From: Apium graveolens
Lineage: Eukaryota > Streptophyta > Magnoliopsida > Apiales > Apiaceae
Direction: 5' to 3'
Length of the DNA stretch: 64,000 nt
NCBI RefSeq assembly: GCF_009905375.1
Contig: NW_027420618.1
Location: 1-64,000, forward strand
Below are positions 24,127-35,318 of this stretch, piece after piece. How positions within the stretch are numbered: the stretch's first letter is position 1; each line of letters opens with the position of its first letter. Under the pieces are notes generated by a model, which saw only the letters and a program-made list of their open reading frames with translations, was not told where the DNA came from and searched no databases. The position numbers were made by a program, and so were the translations under genes.

Positions 24127-24267
24127 GCTACACCTCTACAGCGGCGAAGGATTCAGGACGGTGTCAAAGGAGCGGCACCGCCACCAGGAGTTATCATGCT
24201 ACACCTCTACAGCGGCGGAGAATCCAGGACGGTGTCGAAGGAGCGGCCCCGCCACCAGGAGTTATCA
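24127..24267 (+). repeat. Two 71-bp direct repeats at the end of the Tat LTR
   Basis: 24127-24197 and 24198-24267 both run from GCTACACCTCTACAGCGGCG to CCACCAGGAGTTATCA, with a few substitutions. They are GC-rich compared with everything around them. Confidence 0.85.
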
Positions 24268-25309
24268 GATGAATTAGTGCATAGTACTGCTACTTTAATT
24301 TGATCACTCTCATTGCCTCATGGCCCTCTTCTTTGCTGTATTTGAAACCAACCTTGATCAACAAGCTCCTTCAGGTTATCATTTTCCTGTATGTTATGAG
24401 CCTATAAACAACATCATGGTTTATGGGGTTACAAAATAAAAAAAAATACACACACCAACACACATATAGTTGTACCCATATTTGGAGTGAAACTAAATTC
24501 AAGTTAACTGAGTGATTGGAGATAAGCAACACAGATTTAATTTTACTCAATAAGAAAGACAGACTTAGTTTCCGTCAGACCTCATTTGGTATTTTTCTTG
24601 CAAAAATATCAAGCGCAACCCTGAAACTGTGTATGCTTTTTCTGTCTAATCACCCCACTATGCATATTATGGAGGCACGTACCCACTGAGAAAGTCAAAT
24701 GTCAGGAAATGTTTTTCTTTCATTCTTCATCGTAATTTGTTTACTACAACGTTGGTTATCCCTGTAGCTTACTTTAAGAACACTTTACTTATCTTGGAGT
24801 TTCAAACACAACTAGCAGTGCTTAGCCATAGCCATAGCAGAATAGGGTACAATAAAAACATCTGTTCTATAATGCTTACAAACTTCAAATTACTTATGTG
24901 AAGTGAAAACGTGCTCTCACACAGTGCCAGCAACTCTAGTTGTAATGTGAGTGTATTCCTCTTCATCTAGCTAGGCCAAACTATAGTCTGCTATTTTCAG
25001 GTTAAGATGTTTGCCCAGAAGAATGTTGGTGGCTTTGACGTCTTTCTGGACTATTAATTGAGTATAATGTATAGTGTGTACCTCAACTTGCCTTCTCTGC
25101 TTAGTTTGTACCTCATCTTTAACGTATGCATCATGTGTACTCTGAGTTGCAGAAATTTTGCATTTTGTGTACTCCTGTTAGTTGTTAGTTAACGGAATAA
25201 GGGCAAAGGTGTAAATTTGAAAAGCAACAGATATATTGTTGGGTTAAGTTGCATTTATGGGTATATCTCAGGTTCAATTGTTCCCAATTTGAACCCTAAC
25301 TATTCCACA
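24268..25309. other. Non-repetitive flank; possible short terminal exon on the minus strand
   Basis: Mostly AT-rich DNA without a clear gene. On the minus strand an acceptor-like CATACAG is followed at 24386-24318 by an open 23-codon stretch (ENDNLKELVDQGWFQIQQRRGP then TGA), which could be a last exon of an unidentified gene. No matching upstream exon was recognised. Low confidence. Confidence 0.3.
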
Positions 25310-26035
25310 TGCTATCATTTAAGAAGATGAATGAACCAAATCTCCGGTCCAATTCCACTATTAAAACAAAAATATTCATCTGATCTTGACATGTGTAACA
25401 ACAAGCTTAAAGGTGAAATCCCCGAGTATTTGCTGAAATTTAATGCAATAGCTTTCAAAGATATACTGGCGTATGTAGTGAAAAACCAGGAAACAAATTC
25501 ACCAATATACTACTACTCCTGACCAAATTGATACATTTGACGCACGAGATACACCAAACAGTCAATCTCCCCCACCAGAAGATAGTAACAAATCTTTACA
25601 AGCAACTTGGGTTCTTGCAATTGTGAATATGCGACCGAGATAAAGGGTGGTAGTTTCACTCAGTTGGGGAAAGAGAATTTCAATGAAACTGTGCAACTAA
25701 TTATTCCAAGCCTCGGAATAACTCTGAGCTTGTTCCTCAAGAAACAGAATTGGATGGTCAGCTAGCCACTCGAGGAAAGGCGGATCAAGCAATGGAGGAG
25801 GCAGATTAGGAATGATCTTGTGGTGGTGAATGATAAAAAGGGAGTGTTCAGATTGACTGATTTAGTGAAGGCGGCTGAGCCGCTGAGGTTCCATGGAATG
25901 GTGGAGGGTTGGGATCAGCCTATAACGAAGTGATGTCAAATGGGGTGTCTGTGGTTGTGAAGAGGATGAGGGAAATAAATTTGTTGACTAAGGAACCGTT
26001 TGTTACAGAGACGAGGAGGCTTGGTGCACTGTAAC
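25310..26035 (+). pseudogene. Pollen receptor-like kinase (PRK family) pseudogene fragment
   Basis: Leucine-rich-repeat end: NQISGPIPLL and NNKLKGEIPEYLLKFNAIAF (about 25335-25470). Juxtamembrane/kinase start: DLVVVNDKKGVFRLTDLVKAA (25810-25872) and, after a frame change, MSNGVSVVVKRMREINLL (about 25932-25990) with the VVVK lysine of kinase subdomain II, then RRLGAL and a stop near 26033. Order and wording match PRK receptor kinases of pollen tubes, which have few LRRs, a membrane segment and an atypical kinase domain. The signal peptide, most LRRs, the glycine loop and everything after subdomain III are missing, and several frameshifts are present. Confidence 0.72.
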
Positions 26036-26378
26036 ACAAAAATATATATAAAGGAAAGATGAGAAATTGATTGTCTAATTTTGTTTCTAGAGGCGGTCTG
26101 GCAGGGTGAAGAGAGATATATGGTGCCAACTGGTAGAATTACAAGGCAGCCCTTGCATTTTCTACTTATTACAACCTCCATTAACTCACTTAACTTGCAA
26201 TTAAAGACTCCACAAAATGCAAAAGGTCAGTGACACACGTTGCAGAGAAGTCACACTTGAGGTACACACACCATGCATTTTACTCTAAACTAATCTACAT
26301 TAAGTTTTTCTCTGTTGTATACAAATAGCTGGTCTTGGTAATTTTTAGTGGGGTCGCATTGGTAGTAGGATATTTAAA
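26036..26378. other. Flank between the kinase fragment and the LTR array
   Basis: AT-rich DNA with no gene seen. It ends in TTAAA (26374-26378), the left copy of the duplication flanking the triple-LTR array. Confidence 0.5.
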
Positions 26379-27578
26379 TGTAACAACCCGCACTTCCAGA
26401 CTATTAATTCTAAATCAAAACTAAAATAAAATACAATTTATTAATACGAAAATCTATTACAAAGGTGTCTATTACAAAAGCGCAGCTAACGGAAGCCCAA
26501 AATTTAATATACTCCAATCCTAAGTCCTCGAACTCCAATGATTTCCAACTCGAATCTTATACGAAACCTGAAATATAAAAGGGGTGAGTTACAAAACACA
26601 GCAAGTACAAATTGACTAACTATTTAACCGGAAAACAATGGGTGTTTTTAATAAAACAAATTTTCTCAAAACGATAGTATTTTTGTAAAAACAATTTCTA
26701 AAATAAATCAAACCCGAAGTTTTATATTTTAAAATTCAGAATTTAAAACAGAATATAGTAGATTTTTATAACAGATCAGAACAGAATAAAACATAATGAA
26801 ACGATAATTCTTATAAATACCACAGTCTTGATCTACGGTCACACTTTGTCAGTAGCCGGCATCTAATTCTTATTCTTATTCTTATATACCACACTTTGCC
26901 AGTGGCCGGCATCTAAAGTTCAATAATTACGCGCCCTTAATAGGTATCTAAAGTTGCACACTTGTGCGCCTACTAAGGGTATCTAAGGCTAGTTCCGGAA
27001 CTATAGCGTAAATTACGAACGGGTTCGAAAATGTAGAGACTGGGTTTCAAAAGATTCTCGTATCTTATTTCTTATACAGTTCGAAACATAATTCTTTTAT
27101 CTTATACGAAATTTGAAAATCAGAGTATCAAAACTTTTCTGAATATAAACGCAAGTCAAAAAGTACTTACCTCAAAGCCTGACCAGATCTGAATTTACTC
27201 TTTTTGACCCTCTAAACGATATTTTCTTGGAAAACACGAAACACGAAAGTTGAAGATAACGAAAAGACCTCTCTGAAAAGTCCAGAATCACTGAATTCTG
27301 ACTTACGATGAATTGTCTACAAATTTTACAAGACTGCTGATTTTTGAAGAAAAACCCCTACGAATTTTGATGTTAAAAATGAGGAAAACGATTAGGATGT
27401 ATTTATAACGATACAAAACCCTATATCTTAACCTACAAGTTATCTATATTATAATTGGATCCAAATTTTAGGCTCATTAGTCTAATTCAATTTTAAATCC
27501 TAGTCCTTGTCTAATTTTAATCCTTTTTATTCTATTATTCAATTAATAATCTAATTCTAAAAATTACGGGATATTACA
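26379..27578 (-). repeat. LTR copy A (1200 bp)
   Basis: Starts TGTAACAACCCGCACT and ends GGGATATTACA on the + strand. Contains repeated TTATTCTTATTCTTAT and two CACACTTTG(C/T)CAGTxGCCGGCATCTAA blocks. Confidence 0.92.
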
Positions 27579-27763
27579 TACTACCCTCCTTAAAAAGAAT
27601 TTGGTCCCCAAATTCACAACAATCCTAAAGTTCGAGACACATCTACCACATCTACCCCCTGATCTACCAAAGGTCAAACTATGGTCCACAAGATCGAATC
27701 CTAGGGAATGTACTAGTCACATACCTAATACACTCCAAAAGACAGCCTGCTCTGGATACCAAC

Positions 27764-28963
27764 TGTAACAGCCCGCACTCCCGGACTATTAATTCTAAAT
27801 CAAGACTAAAATAAAATACAATTTACTAATACGAAAATCTATTACAAAGGTGTCTATTACAAAAGCGCAGCTAACGGAAGCCCAAAATTTAATATACTCC
27901 AATCCTAAGTCCTCGAACTCCAATGATTTCCAACTCGAATCTTATACGAAACCTGAAATATAAAAGGGGTGAGCTACAAAGCCCAGCAAGTACAAATTGA
28001 CTAACTATTTAACCGGAAAACAATGGGTGTTTTTAATAAAACAAATTTTCTCAAAACGATAGTAATTTTGTAAAAACAATTTCTAAAATAAATCCAACCC
28101 GAAGTTTTATATTTTAAAATTCAGAATCTAAAACAGAATATAGTAGATTTTTATAACAGATCAGAACAGAGTAAAACATAACGAAACGATAATTCTTATA
28201 AATACCACAGTCTTGATCTACGGTCACACTTTGCCAGTAGCCGGCATCTAATTCTTATTCTTATTCTTATGTACCACACTTTGCCAGTGGCCGGCATCTA
28301 AAATTCAATAATTACGCGCCCTTAATAGGTATCTAAAGTTGCACACTTGTGCGCCTACTAAGGGTATCTAAGGCTAGTTCCGGAACTATAGCGTAAATTA
28401 CGAATGGGTTCGAAAACGTAGAGACTGGGTTTCAAAAGATTCTCGTATCTTATTTCTTATACAGTTCGAAACATAATTCTTTTATCTTATACGAAATTCG
28501 AAAATCAGAGTATCAAAACTTTTCTGAATATAAACGCAAGTCAAAAAGTACTTACCTCAAAGCCTGACCAGATCTGAATTTACTCTTTTTGACCCTCTAA
28601 ACGATATTTTCTTGGAAAATACGAAACACGAAAGTTGAAGATAACGAAAAGACCTCTCTGAAAAGTCCAGAATCACTGAATTCTGACTTACGATGAATTT
28701 TCTACAAATTTTACAAGACTGCTAATTTTTGAAGAAAAACCCCTACGAATTTTGATGTTAAAAACGAGGAAAACGATTAGGATGTATTTATAACGATACA
28801 AAACTCTATATCTTAACCTACAAGTTATCCATATTATAATTGGATCCAAATTTTAGGCTCATTAGTCTAATTCAATTTTAAATCCTAGTCCTTGTCTAAT
28901 TTTAATCATTTTTATTCTATTATTCAATTAATAATCTAATTCTAAAAATTATGGGATATTACA
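27764..28963 (-). repeat. LTR copy B (1200 bp)
   Basis: Same length as copy A with scattered substitutions; shared between the two overlapping element units. Confidence 0.92.
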
Positions 28964-29148
28964 TACTACCCTCCTTAAAAAGAATTTGGTCCCCAAATTC
29001 ACAACAATCCTAAAGTTCGAGACACATCTACCATATCTACCCCCTGATCTACCAAAGGTCAAACTATGGTCCACAAGATCGAATCATAGGGAATGTACTA
29101 GTCACATACCTAATACACTCCAAAAGACAACCTGCTCTGGATACCAAC

Positions 29149-30354
29149 TGTAACAGCCCGCACTCCCGGACTATTACTTCTAAATCAAGACTAAAATATA
29201 ATACAATTTACTAATACGAAAATCTATTACAAAGGTGTCTATTACAAAAGCGCATCTAACGGAAGCCCAAAATTTAATATACTCCAATCCTAAGTCCTCG
29301 AACTCCAATGATTTCCAACTCGAATCTTATATGAAACCTGAAATATAAAAGGGGTGAGCTACAAAGCCCAACAAGTATAAATTGACTAACTATTTAACAA
29401 GAAAACAATGGGTGTTTTTAATAAAACAAATTTTCTCAAAACGATAGTAATTTTATAAAAACAATTTCTAAAATAAATCCAACCCGAAGTTCTATATTTT
29501 AAAATTCAGAATTTAAAACAGAATATAGCAGATTTTTATAACAGATCAGAACAGAGTAAAACATAACGAAACGATAATTCTTATAAATACCACAGTCTTG
29601 ATCTACGGTCACACTTTGCCAGTAGCCGGCATCTAATTCTTATTCTTATTCTTATTCTTATATACCACACTTTGCCAGTGGCCGACATCTAAAGTTCAAT
29701 AATTACGCGCCCTTAATAGGTATCTAAAGTTGCACACTCGTGCGCCTACTAAGGGTATCTAAGGCTAGTTCCGGAATTATAGCGTAAATTACGAACGGGT
29801 TCGAAAACATAGAGACTGGGTTTCAAAAGATTCTCCTATCTTATTTCTTATACAGTTCGAAACATAATTCTTTTATCTTATACGAAATTCGAAAATCAGA
29901 GTATCAAAACTTTTCCGAATATAAACGCAAGTCAAAAAGTACTTACCTAAAAGCCTGACCAGATCTGAATTTATTCTTTTTGACCCTCTAAACGATATTT
30001 TCTTGGAAAACACGAAACACGAAAGCTGAAGATAACGAAAAGACCTCTCTGAAAAGTCCAGAATCACTGAATTCTGACTTACGATGAATTTTCTACGAAT
30101 TTTATAAGACTGCTGATTTTTGAAGAAAAACCCCTTACGAATTTTGATGTTAAAAACGAGGAAAACGATTAGGATGTATTTATAAGATACAAAACCCTAT
30201 ATCTTAACCTACAAGTTATCCATATTATAATTGGATCCAAATTTTAGACTCATTAGTCTAATTCAATTTTAAATCCTAGTCTTTGTCTAATTTTAATCCT
30301 TTTTATTCTATTATTCAATTAATAATCTAATTTTAAAAATTACGGGATATTACA
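29149..30354 (-). repeat. LTR copy C (1206 bp)
   Basis: Same family as A and B, with an extra TTATTC unit near 29636-29660 and other small changes. Followed by the right TTAAA duplication. Confidence 0.92.
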
Positions 30355-30683
30355 TTAAAGTGGTCCTGACAAGTTATTCAATTACGAATTTGTAAGAAAA
30401 TTGTATCTCTAATCTCCTTTCCCCCTCTTGGTTAGAGCATTCGAGGGTATAAAGTTCTAAGCCTCTTTGTCATAGGAACTCGAAGACCATTTATAGGAGA
30501 GTTATATTAGTTTGACTATTGCAAGCACTATTAATAATTATGTTACAAGATTTTACCATTATGAACTCCAACAATATTTCCGTTTGTTTTCTGGAATCAT
30601 TATGTATATGAGTATATCTATGATCTTACCGTTGATTGCATAGCTTATGTATTAACCGTATTTGTACTATATTATGGTTGCAG

Positions 30684-32226
30684 AACTTTCCATGTCAAGA
30701 AGTTGAAAGACATAACAAACCAGAGGTTGAACTGAGGTATGTTATCTGCGTTATCTGTATCTTACTAATCATTTTCTTTGAATGAAGGTTCCATACAGAA
30801 TACCCAATAAATCCATGTGGACAAGTTTATCAGTGTATTAAAGTAAAGCGAGGTCAACGCTTGCAAGATTTACCTGTTAGTGGATCGAGTCTTGGCACGT
30901 TAAATTGAATGTTCCAGAAATTGGAGTGTTTAAAGTAGATCACATAGTCATTTTGTATCTTTTGACATGTTGCCTACCAAGTCCAAATTATTATCTACCC
31001 TTTGCCGCATGTATAAATTATAAAGTCTACAACCTGCTGTAATTCTTTTGTTATCTATACCCTATTTTTCTATGATCTCTTGATTGATCAAATTTTACGG
31101 GAAGACTGAAATTGATGCAACACACAGCTTTTAAAATCAGCAATTCTTGTTAGTTTGTCGATTGAAATATGTTCAATTTACTTTAATCTTTTTTACCGTA
31201 GTTATCTTGTGCATACGAACATAACTTGCATGTCGCGAGAATAACCACCTAATATTTTTTTTCGATTTTCAGGACCAGTCCAGAACTTCTGCTAAATCCT
31301 GTAAGAATCTTTTTTGTCATTTGATGTAGAAGTATATGATTTTAAAGAAATAAAATAAACTGAAGAGGTTGATTCACGATCTACAGTTGCACTTTGATAA
31401 CGTATATGCAGAAGTACTGGTAGAAATATCAGTAAAATTCTTGAAAACAGTTGCATCATCTTATGGTCCTAATATCTGCATATATTGAGTTTCTTACATT
31501 GAAGTATGGTTTATTTTTTTATTATATTACTATTACTTCATACAAGTGGCTTGAACAGCAAATGTTCAATTGTACAAGTTTTTCTGAAAAGCTGTTTCTT
31601 CTTGTAGGTTTTGATATGTAGAAATGAGGCCGAGAAGTGCTTGATAGAAACTTCTATTAATTCACTGCGCATTAGCCTTAAGGTGAGTTTCAATGCGAGG
31701 ATTTACAGAATCTCCAAGTAAAAGTTTTGGCGTGTTTCTTTTGTTATGTCATGATCTTGCTGGGTATCATATTGCAAGGATTTCACTAGACTTGCACTGT
31801 GCTTAGGACATGCTATTACTATATGTGTTTTCTTGTTTCTTCGTTTACAGTATTATGATAATTGCAATCTCTTTTCCGACTTTTCGATAAGAATGGAAGA
31901 GAAGAAAGGAGGCGGCTTCCGTATAGAAATATGATATGTAGTATTCTAGACTGCCTATTCAATAACATTTTGACTGATTATGTAGTCTAGTTATTAAGCT
32001 CAAGGCTGCGTTCAAATTCTTACAGATCGGTCAAATCTGATAATGAAAAACTCTTTTAGTTAAGTTATCCTGTCTGAGAACCATTAGTAGTTATTACTAG
32101 ACTTTTGTAGAATAATTTCTCCAAAATTTTAAGCAGTCTATAATTTATTTTTTGTATTTCTTACATATGTAACAAGAATTATCACTGTTTTGAATTGTTG
32201 TATAGGTAAAGCAGGCAGATGAACTT
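30684..32226 (+). pseudogene. ARPC4: ARPC4 (actin-related protein 2/3 complex subunit 4) fragment, internal exons
   Basis: Exons with correct splice borders: 30684-30736 ([17 protein letters not shown]), 31273-31300 (TSPELLLNP), 31608-31682 ([20 protein letters not shown]...), and 32206 onward (VKQADEL). The first two join in phase (53+28 nt), the third is 25 whole codons, and none has a stop. Acceptors are TTGCAG, TTTCAG, TTGTAG and TATAG; donors are GTATGT, GTAAGA and GTGAGT. The peptide is near-identical to the highly conserved ARPC4, a core subunit of the actin-nucleating Arp2/3 complex. After VKQADEL the match stops abruptly and a TGA follows; the first exon and the C-terminal half were not found. 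Probably a truncated copy or a gene broken by insertions. Confidence 0.85.
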
Positions 32227-32662
32227 GCTGAATGTAGCTTCTTGTCATCAAATGAATCCTGAGTAGAAAATAGGTAGTTTTTTGAATATATATTTTTTGA
32301 AATTTATAGTCTTGTAAACTATAAATTCGCAAAATGTAGCTGGTAGTATCATGGATCAACTGGGCGTGGATAGCCAGCCAAACGAGAGGCAACTAAAGGG
32401 AGAGAATAGTTGACAAGGAGAAACTTTTAATGAAGAAAATATTTGATAGGGAAGCACTTTTAAATAGAAAAATATTTGTTATAACTTTTAAGCATATTAT
32501 AATATGCTCGTCTAAAAATCTTATAATTTATCTTTTTTCATTTCCGTTGCTCGAATTACTTCTTTTAATTAAAATGTCATACATGTAAAAAATGAGTTTT
32601 TTCCTCTTTTTCTTAACAGAATAATAAATGTACAAAATTTCTCGAGTATGTTTTACAACAAA
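32227..32662. other. Sequence after the ARPC4 break, no gene seen
   Basis: AT-rich. I looked for the rest of ARPC4 (the segment after VKQADEL) and did not see it. The minus open frame 32138-32392 looks like chance. Confidence 0.5.
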
Positions 32663-32897
32663 ATAAAGCAAATATTATTTCTCATTTAACTTAACCACAC
32701 TATTGTTATACTTCATTTGGAGCGAGGAGGTGAACTCTGGCTAGTTTAGTAGACTAGTTTTGTAAAGCAAATATTATTTCTCATTTAATTTAACTATACT
32801 ATTGTTATACTTCATTTGGAGCGAGGAGGTGAACTCTGGCTAGTTTAGTAGACTAGTTTTGTAAAGCAAATATTATTTCTCATTTAACTTGGCTTTG
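32663..32897 (+). repeat. Tandem repeat of about 100 bp, two full copies and a partial third
   Basis: Unit: AAAGCAAATATTATTTCTCA ... CATTTGGAGCGAGGAGGTGAACT ... TAGTAGACTAGTTTTGT. Copies start near 32663, 32764 and 32864. A related AGGAGGTGAACTCATGCTAG block reappears at 38838 on the far side of the copia element, so the copia insertion split a diverged part of the array. Confidence 0.85.
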
Positions 32898-32978
32898 CGG
32901 CGGTTTCTTCGCTAGACTGAAGTTCATCTTGCTTCTTGTGTGAATAAAAATTATTGTTCTCGTGGTTATTATTGCTTT

Positions 32979-33277
32979 TGTTATAAACCTTGACTGAAAA
33001 TATTAGTTATGTTTAATGTAGAGGAAGTATAGGAGAATAGAAGATGGAGAGAAAGTTGTGCTGTATTTCATTAGCTAAATGAGCTATTTATAGTAGTTGG
33101 TTTACAAGGCTTACTAAGTAAGCTATTTAAATCTTCTTCATTAAGTATTACAAAACTTCCTCGATAAGCTTTACAAGTCTTCCTCGATAAGCTTTACAAG
33201 TCTTCCTTGGTAAGATTTGAGAGACTTCCTCGATACGCTTTGACAATCACTTTATTTTTTATTCAAATATTTTAACA
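32979..33277 (-). repeat. 3' LTR of the copia element
   Basis: 299 bp; partner of 38509-38807. Contains a short internal repeat CCTCGATAAGCTTTACAAGTCTT, copied twice. Confidence 0.95.
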
Positions 33278-33409
33278 CTCCCCCTTGATTGTCAAATGCG
33301 AGTTATTGCAAAGATTGACTGCCTCGTTAAAACTTTGCAAGGAAAAACCCAGTGGGATAAAAACCTTGACGAAGGAAAAAGAGTACAGTCTCCCCCTGAA
33401 TAAAATGTC

Positions 33410-34460
33410 TCACATTTTGACATTTTGATGTAGCAAACTTTTTAACCTCTGCATACCCATATTATTTCTTAGCTTCTCAAATGTTGATGTAGGTAGTGAC
33501 TTTGTAAGTATATCCGCCAGATTATCGCATGAGCGAACTTGTTGAATATCAATATCACCATTTTCTTGAAGTTCATGAGTGTAGAAGAATTTTGGCAATA
33601 TGTGTTTTATCGATCCCCTTTAATATATCCTTCCTTAAGTTGTTTGATGCAGGCCGAGTTATCCTCGAATAAAACTGTAGGACTGTCTAAAATACTTGAT
33701 AATCCACATGATTCTCGAATATGTTGAATGACCGACCTTAGCCAAATACATTCTCTGCTTGCTTCATGAATTGCTAGTAACTCTGCGTGGTTTGATGAAG
33801 TTGCGGCCATAGTCTGTTTTGTAGACTTCCAAGAGATAGCAGTATCACAATATGTAAATAGGTAACCTGTTTGTGATCGCCCAAAATGAGGATCTGACAT
33901 GTATACAGCATCTGCATATCCAACTAGCCGTGATCTTGAATTGTTTGGGAAGAATAGTCCAAGATCGATTGTCCCTCGAAGATATCTGAATATATGTTTT
34001 ATTCCATCCCAATGCCTTTTAGTAGGGTCAGAACTAAATCTTGCCAACAAGTTCACTGCAAATGCAATATCAGGCCGTGTGTTGTTTGCAAGATACATGA
34101 GAGCGCCAATTGCACTGAGATATGGAATTTCAGGTCCAAGAGTCTCTTCATCTTGTTTTCTAGGACGGAAAGGATCTTTTTCAACCTCGAGTGATCGAAC
34201 AACCATTGGTGTGGTTAGTGGATGAGCTTTGTCCATGTAGAACCGATCAAGAATCTTTTCAGTGTAGTTTGATTGAGAACAAATATTTCTGAAGATAAGT
34301 GCTCCACCTGTATACCTAAACAAAATCTTGTCCTTCCAAGATCTTTCATTTCAAACTCATTTTTCAAATAGTTAGCAGCATTAGTAATATCTTCAATAGT
34401 ACCGATAATATTCAAATCATCCACATATACAACAATAATAACAAAACCAGTTGATGATTA
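33410..34460 (-). pseudogene. Copia RT C-terminal part and RNase H
   Basis: The catalytic box VVYVDD sits just after the stop at 34458-34460 (about 34432-34415), in frame with the RT upstream. A frameshift near 34265-34275 moves the coding into the frame 34323-33607: YTEKILDRFYMDKAHPL, RPDIAFAVNLLARFSSDPT and the RNase H with GYADAVYMSD, SWKSTKQ and SSNHAEL. A second frameshift at about 33607, after YIKGDR, leads to the frame 33598-33410 with PKFFYTHELQENG and LADILTKSLP, the usual copia C-terminus. The enzyme copies RNA and removes the RNA strand. Confidence 0.9.
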
Positions 34461-35318
34461 TTTAATAAAAATGCAAGGACACACTTGATTATTAACATAT
34501 TCATCATTCAATAAGTACTCACTAAGCCTGTTGTACCACATACGACCAGATTGTTTCAAACCATACAATGATCGTTGTAATTTAACAGAATATAAATATC
34601 GAGGCTTAGTGTCCTCAATATTTAACCCTTCAGGAATTTTCATATAAATATCACTATCAAGTGATTCATATAGGTATGCTGTCACAATGTCCATCAAACG
34701 TGTTTCCAGTTTTTCCATACAAGCCATACCCATTAGAAAACGAAAAGTAACTCCATCCATCACAGGAGAGTATATTTCCTGGTAATCAAAACCAGGTCTT
34801 TGAGAGAATCCCTGGGCTACTAGCCGGGCCTTATATCTCACAATTTCATTCTTTTCATTTCGTTTTCGTATAAACACCCATCTATTCCCGACAGGGACTA
34901 CACCAGCTGGTGTTTGGACTGCAGGTCCAAATACATTTCTCTTGCGTAATGATTGCAATTCTTCTTGAATCGCAATTTTCCATTTTGGCCAATCATCTCG
35001 GTGTCGACACTCTTCCACACTTTGTGGTTCAGGATCGGAGTTCATAATAATATCAGATGCCACGGAAAAAGCATATACATCATCAACCTCAATACTCCCA
35101 CGATCCAGTAATTTCGCATTATGGACATAATTCATTGAGATCTCATAATTTTCAGGTACCTTTGCTTCCGTGGAAGCATTTGCCACTTCTGGGGCATGTG
35201 CCACTTCTGGGGCAACATTCTCTTCTGGAGGCAATCCCACGTCTGGGAGTTTTGTTACAGCCACTTCAGGGGCTTGAACCTCTTCAGGAGGAAATACCAC
35301 TTCTGGGGTATTTTCTCA
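34458..35318 (-). pseudogene. Copia integrase-RT linker and RT N-terminal part
   Basis: Starts after the TGA at 35316-35318 and stays in frame to the TAA at 34458-34460. The first 60 residues are an acidic linker made of imperfect APEVA/PPEE repeats. The RT follows: ECRHRDDWPKWKIAIQEEL, NRWVFIRKRN, RYKARLVAQGFSQRPGFDY and MKIPEGLN, then YGLKQSGRMWYNRL. The fingers and palm are recognisable; the catalytic aspartates are just beyond the stop. Confidence 0.9.

Larger units (their letters stand above)
1..24267 (+). mobile_element. Tat-lineage Ty3/gypsy retrotransposon, 5' end outside window, interrupted by a nested element
   Basis: A plus-strand Ty3/gypsy element enters the window inside gag. 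The order seen is gag, protease, RT, RNase H, a second archaeal-type RNase H, integrase, a minisatellite, an antisense gene, a second minisatellite, a polypurine tract and the 3' LTR. The second RNase H and the long post-pol region with an antisense ORF are known marks of the Tat (Retand/Ogre-like) lineage. Positions 8718-22889 belong to a later nested insertion; joining 8717 to 22895 restores a minisatellite unit. The 5' LTR is not in the window, so the Tat target duplication cannot be checked. Stops and frameshifts break pol, so the copy is not autonomous. Confidence 0.9.
23514..24267 (+). repeat. 3' LTR of the Tat element (start approximate)
   Basis: Begins near the polypurine tract and ends at GTTATCA (24267), giving a CA end; the exact start is not certain because the 5' LTR is not available. 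U3 has three copies of a roughly 55-bp block (CTCCTAGGCT...TATATAGCTCCTGGAAG) at 23530-23680, then G-box motifs and a TATA box. U5 carries a 71-bp direct repeat. Confidence 0.65.
26379..30354 (-). mobile_element. Non-autonomous LTR element in tandem: LTR-internal-LTR-internal-LTR
   Basis: Three LTRs (26379-27578, 27764-28963, 29149-30354) separated by two 185-bp internal segments (27579-27763 and 28964-29148). The whole array is flanked by TTAAA (26374-26378 and 30355-30359). Read on the minus strand, each internal segment starts with GTTGGTATCCAGAGCAGG, close to an initiator-Met primer-binding site, and ends with a polypurine tract TTAAGGAGGGTAGTA. There is no coding capacity. The end style resembles Tekay LTRs. 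One pair of duplications around three LTRs points to unequal crossing-over between LTRs after a single insertion. Confidence 0.92.

Noticed and set aside
24268..32660. An intact host gene
   Set aside because: Only fragments of PRK and ARPC4 are present; no complete gene could be built on either strand.
33899..34225. 108-codon plus-strand ORF opposite copia RNase H
   Set aside because: Shadow of the minus-strand RT/RNase H reading frame.
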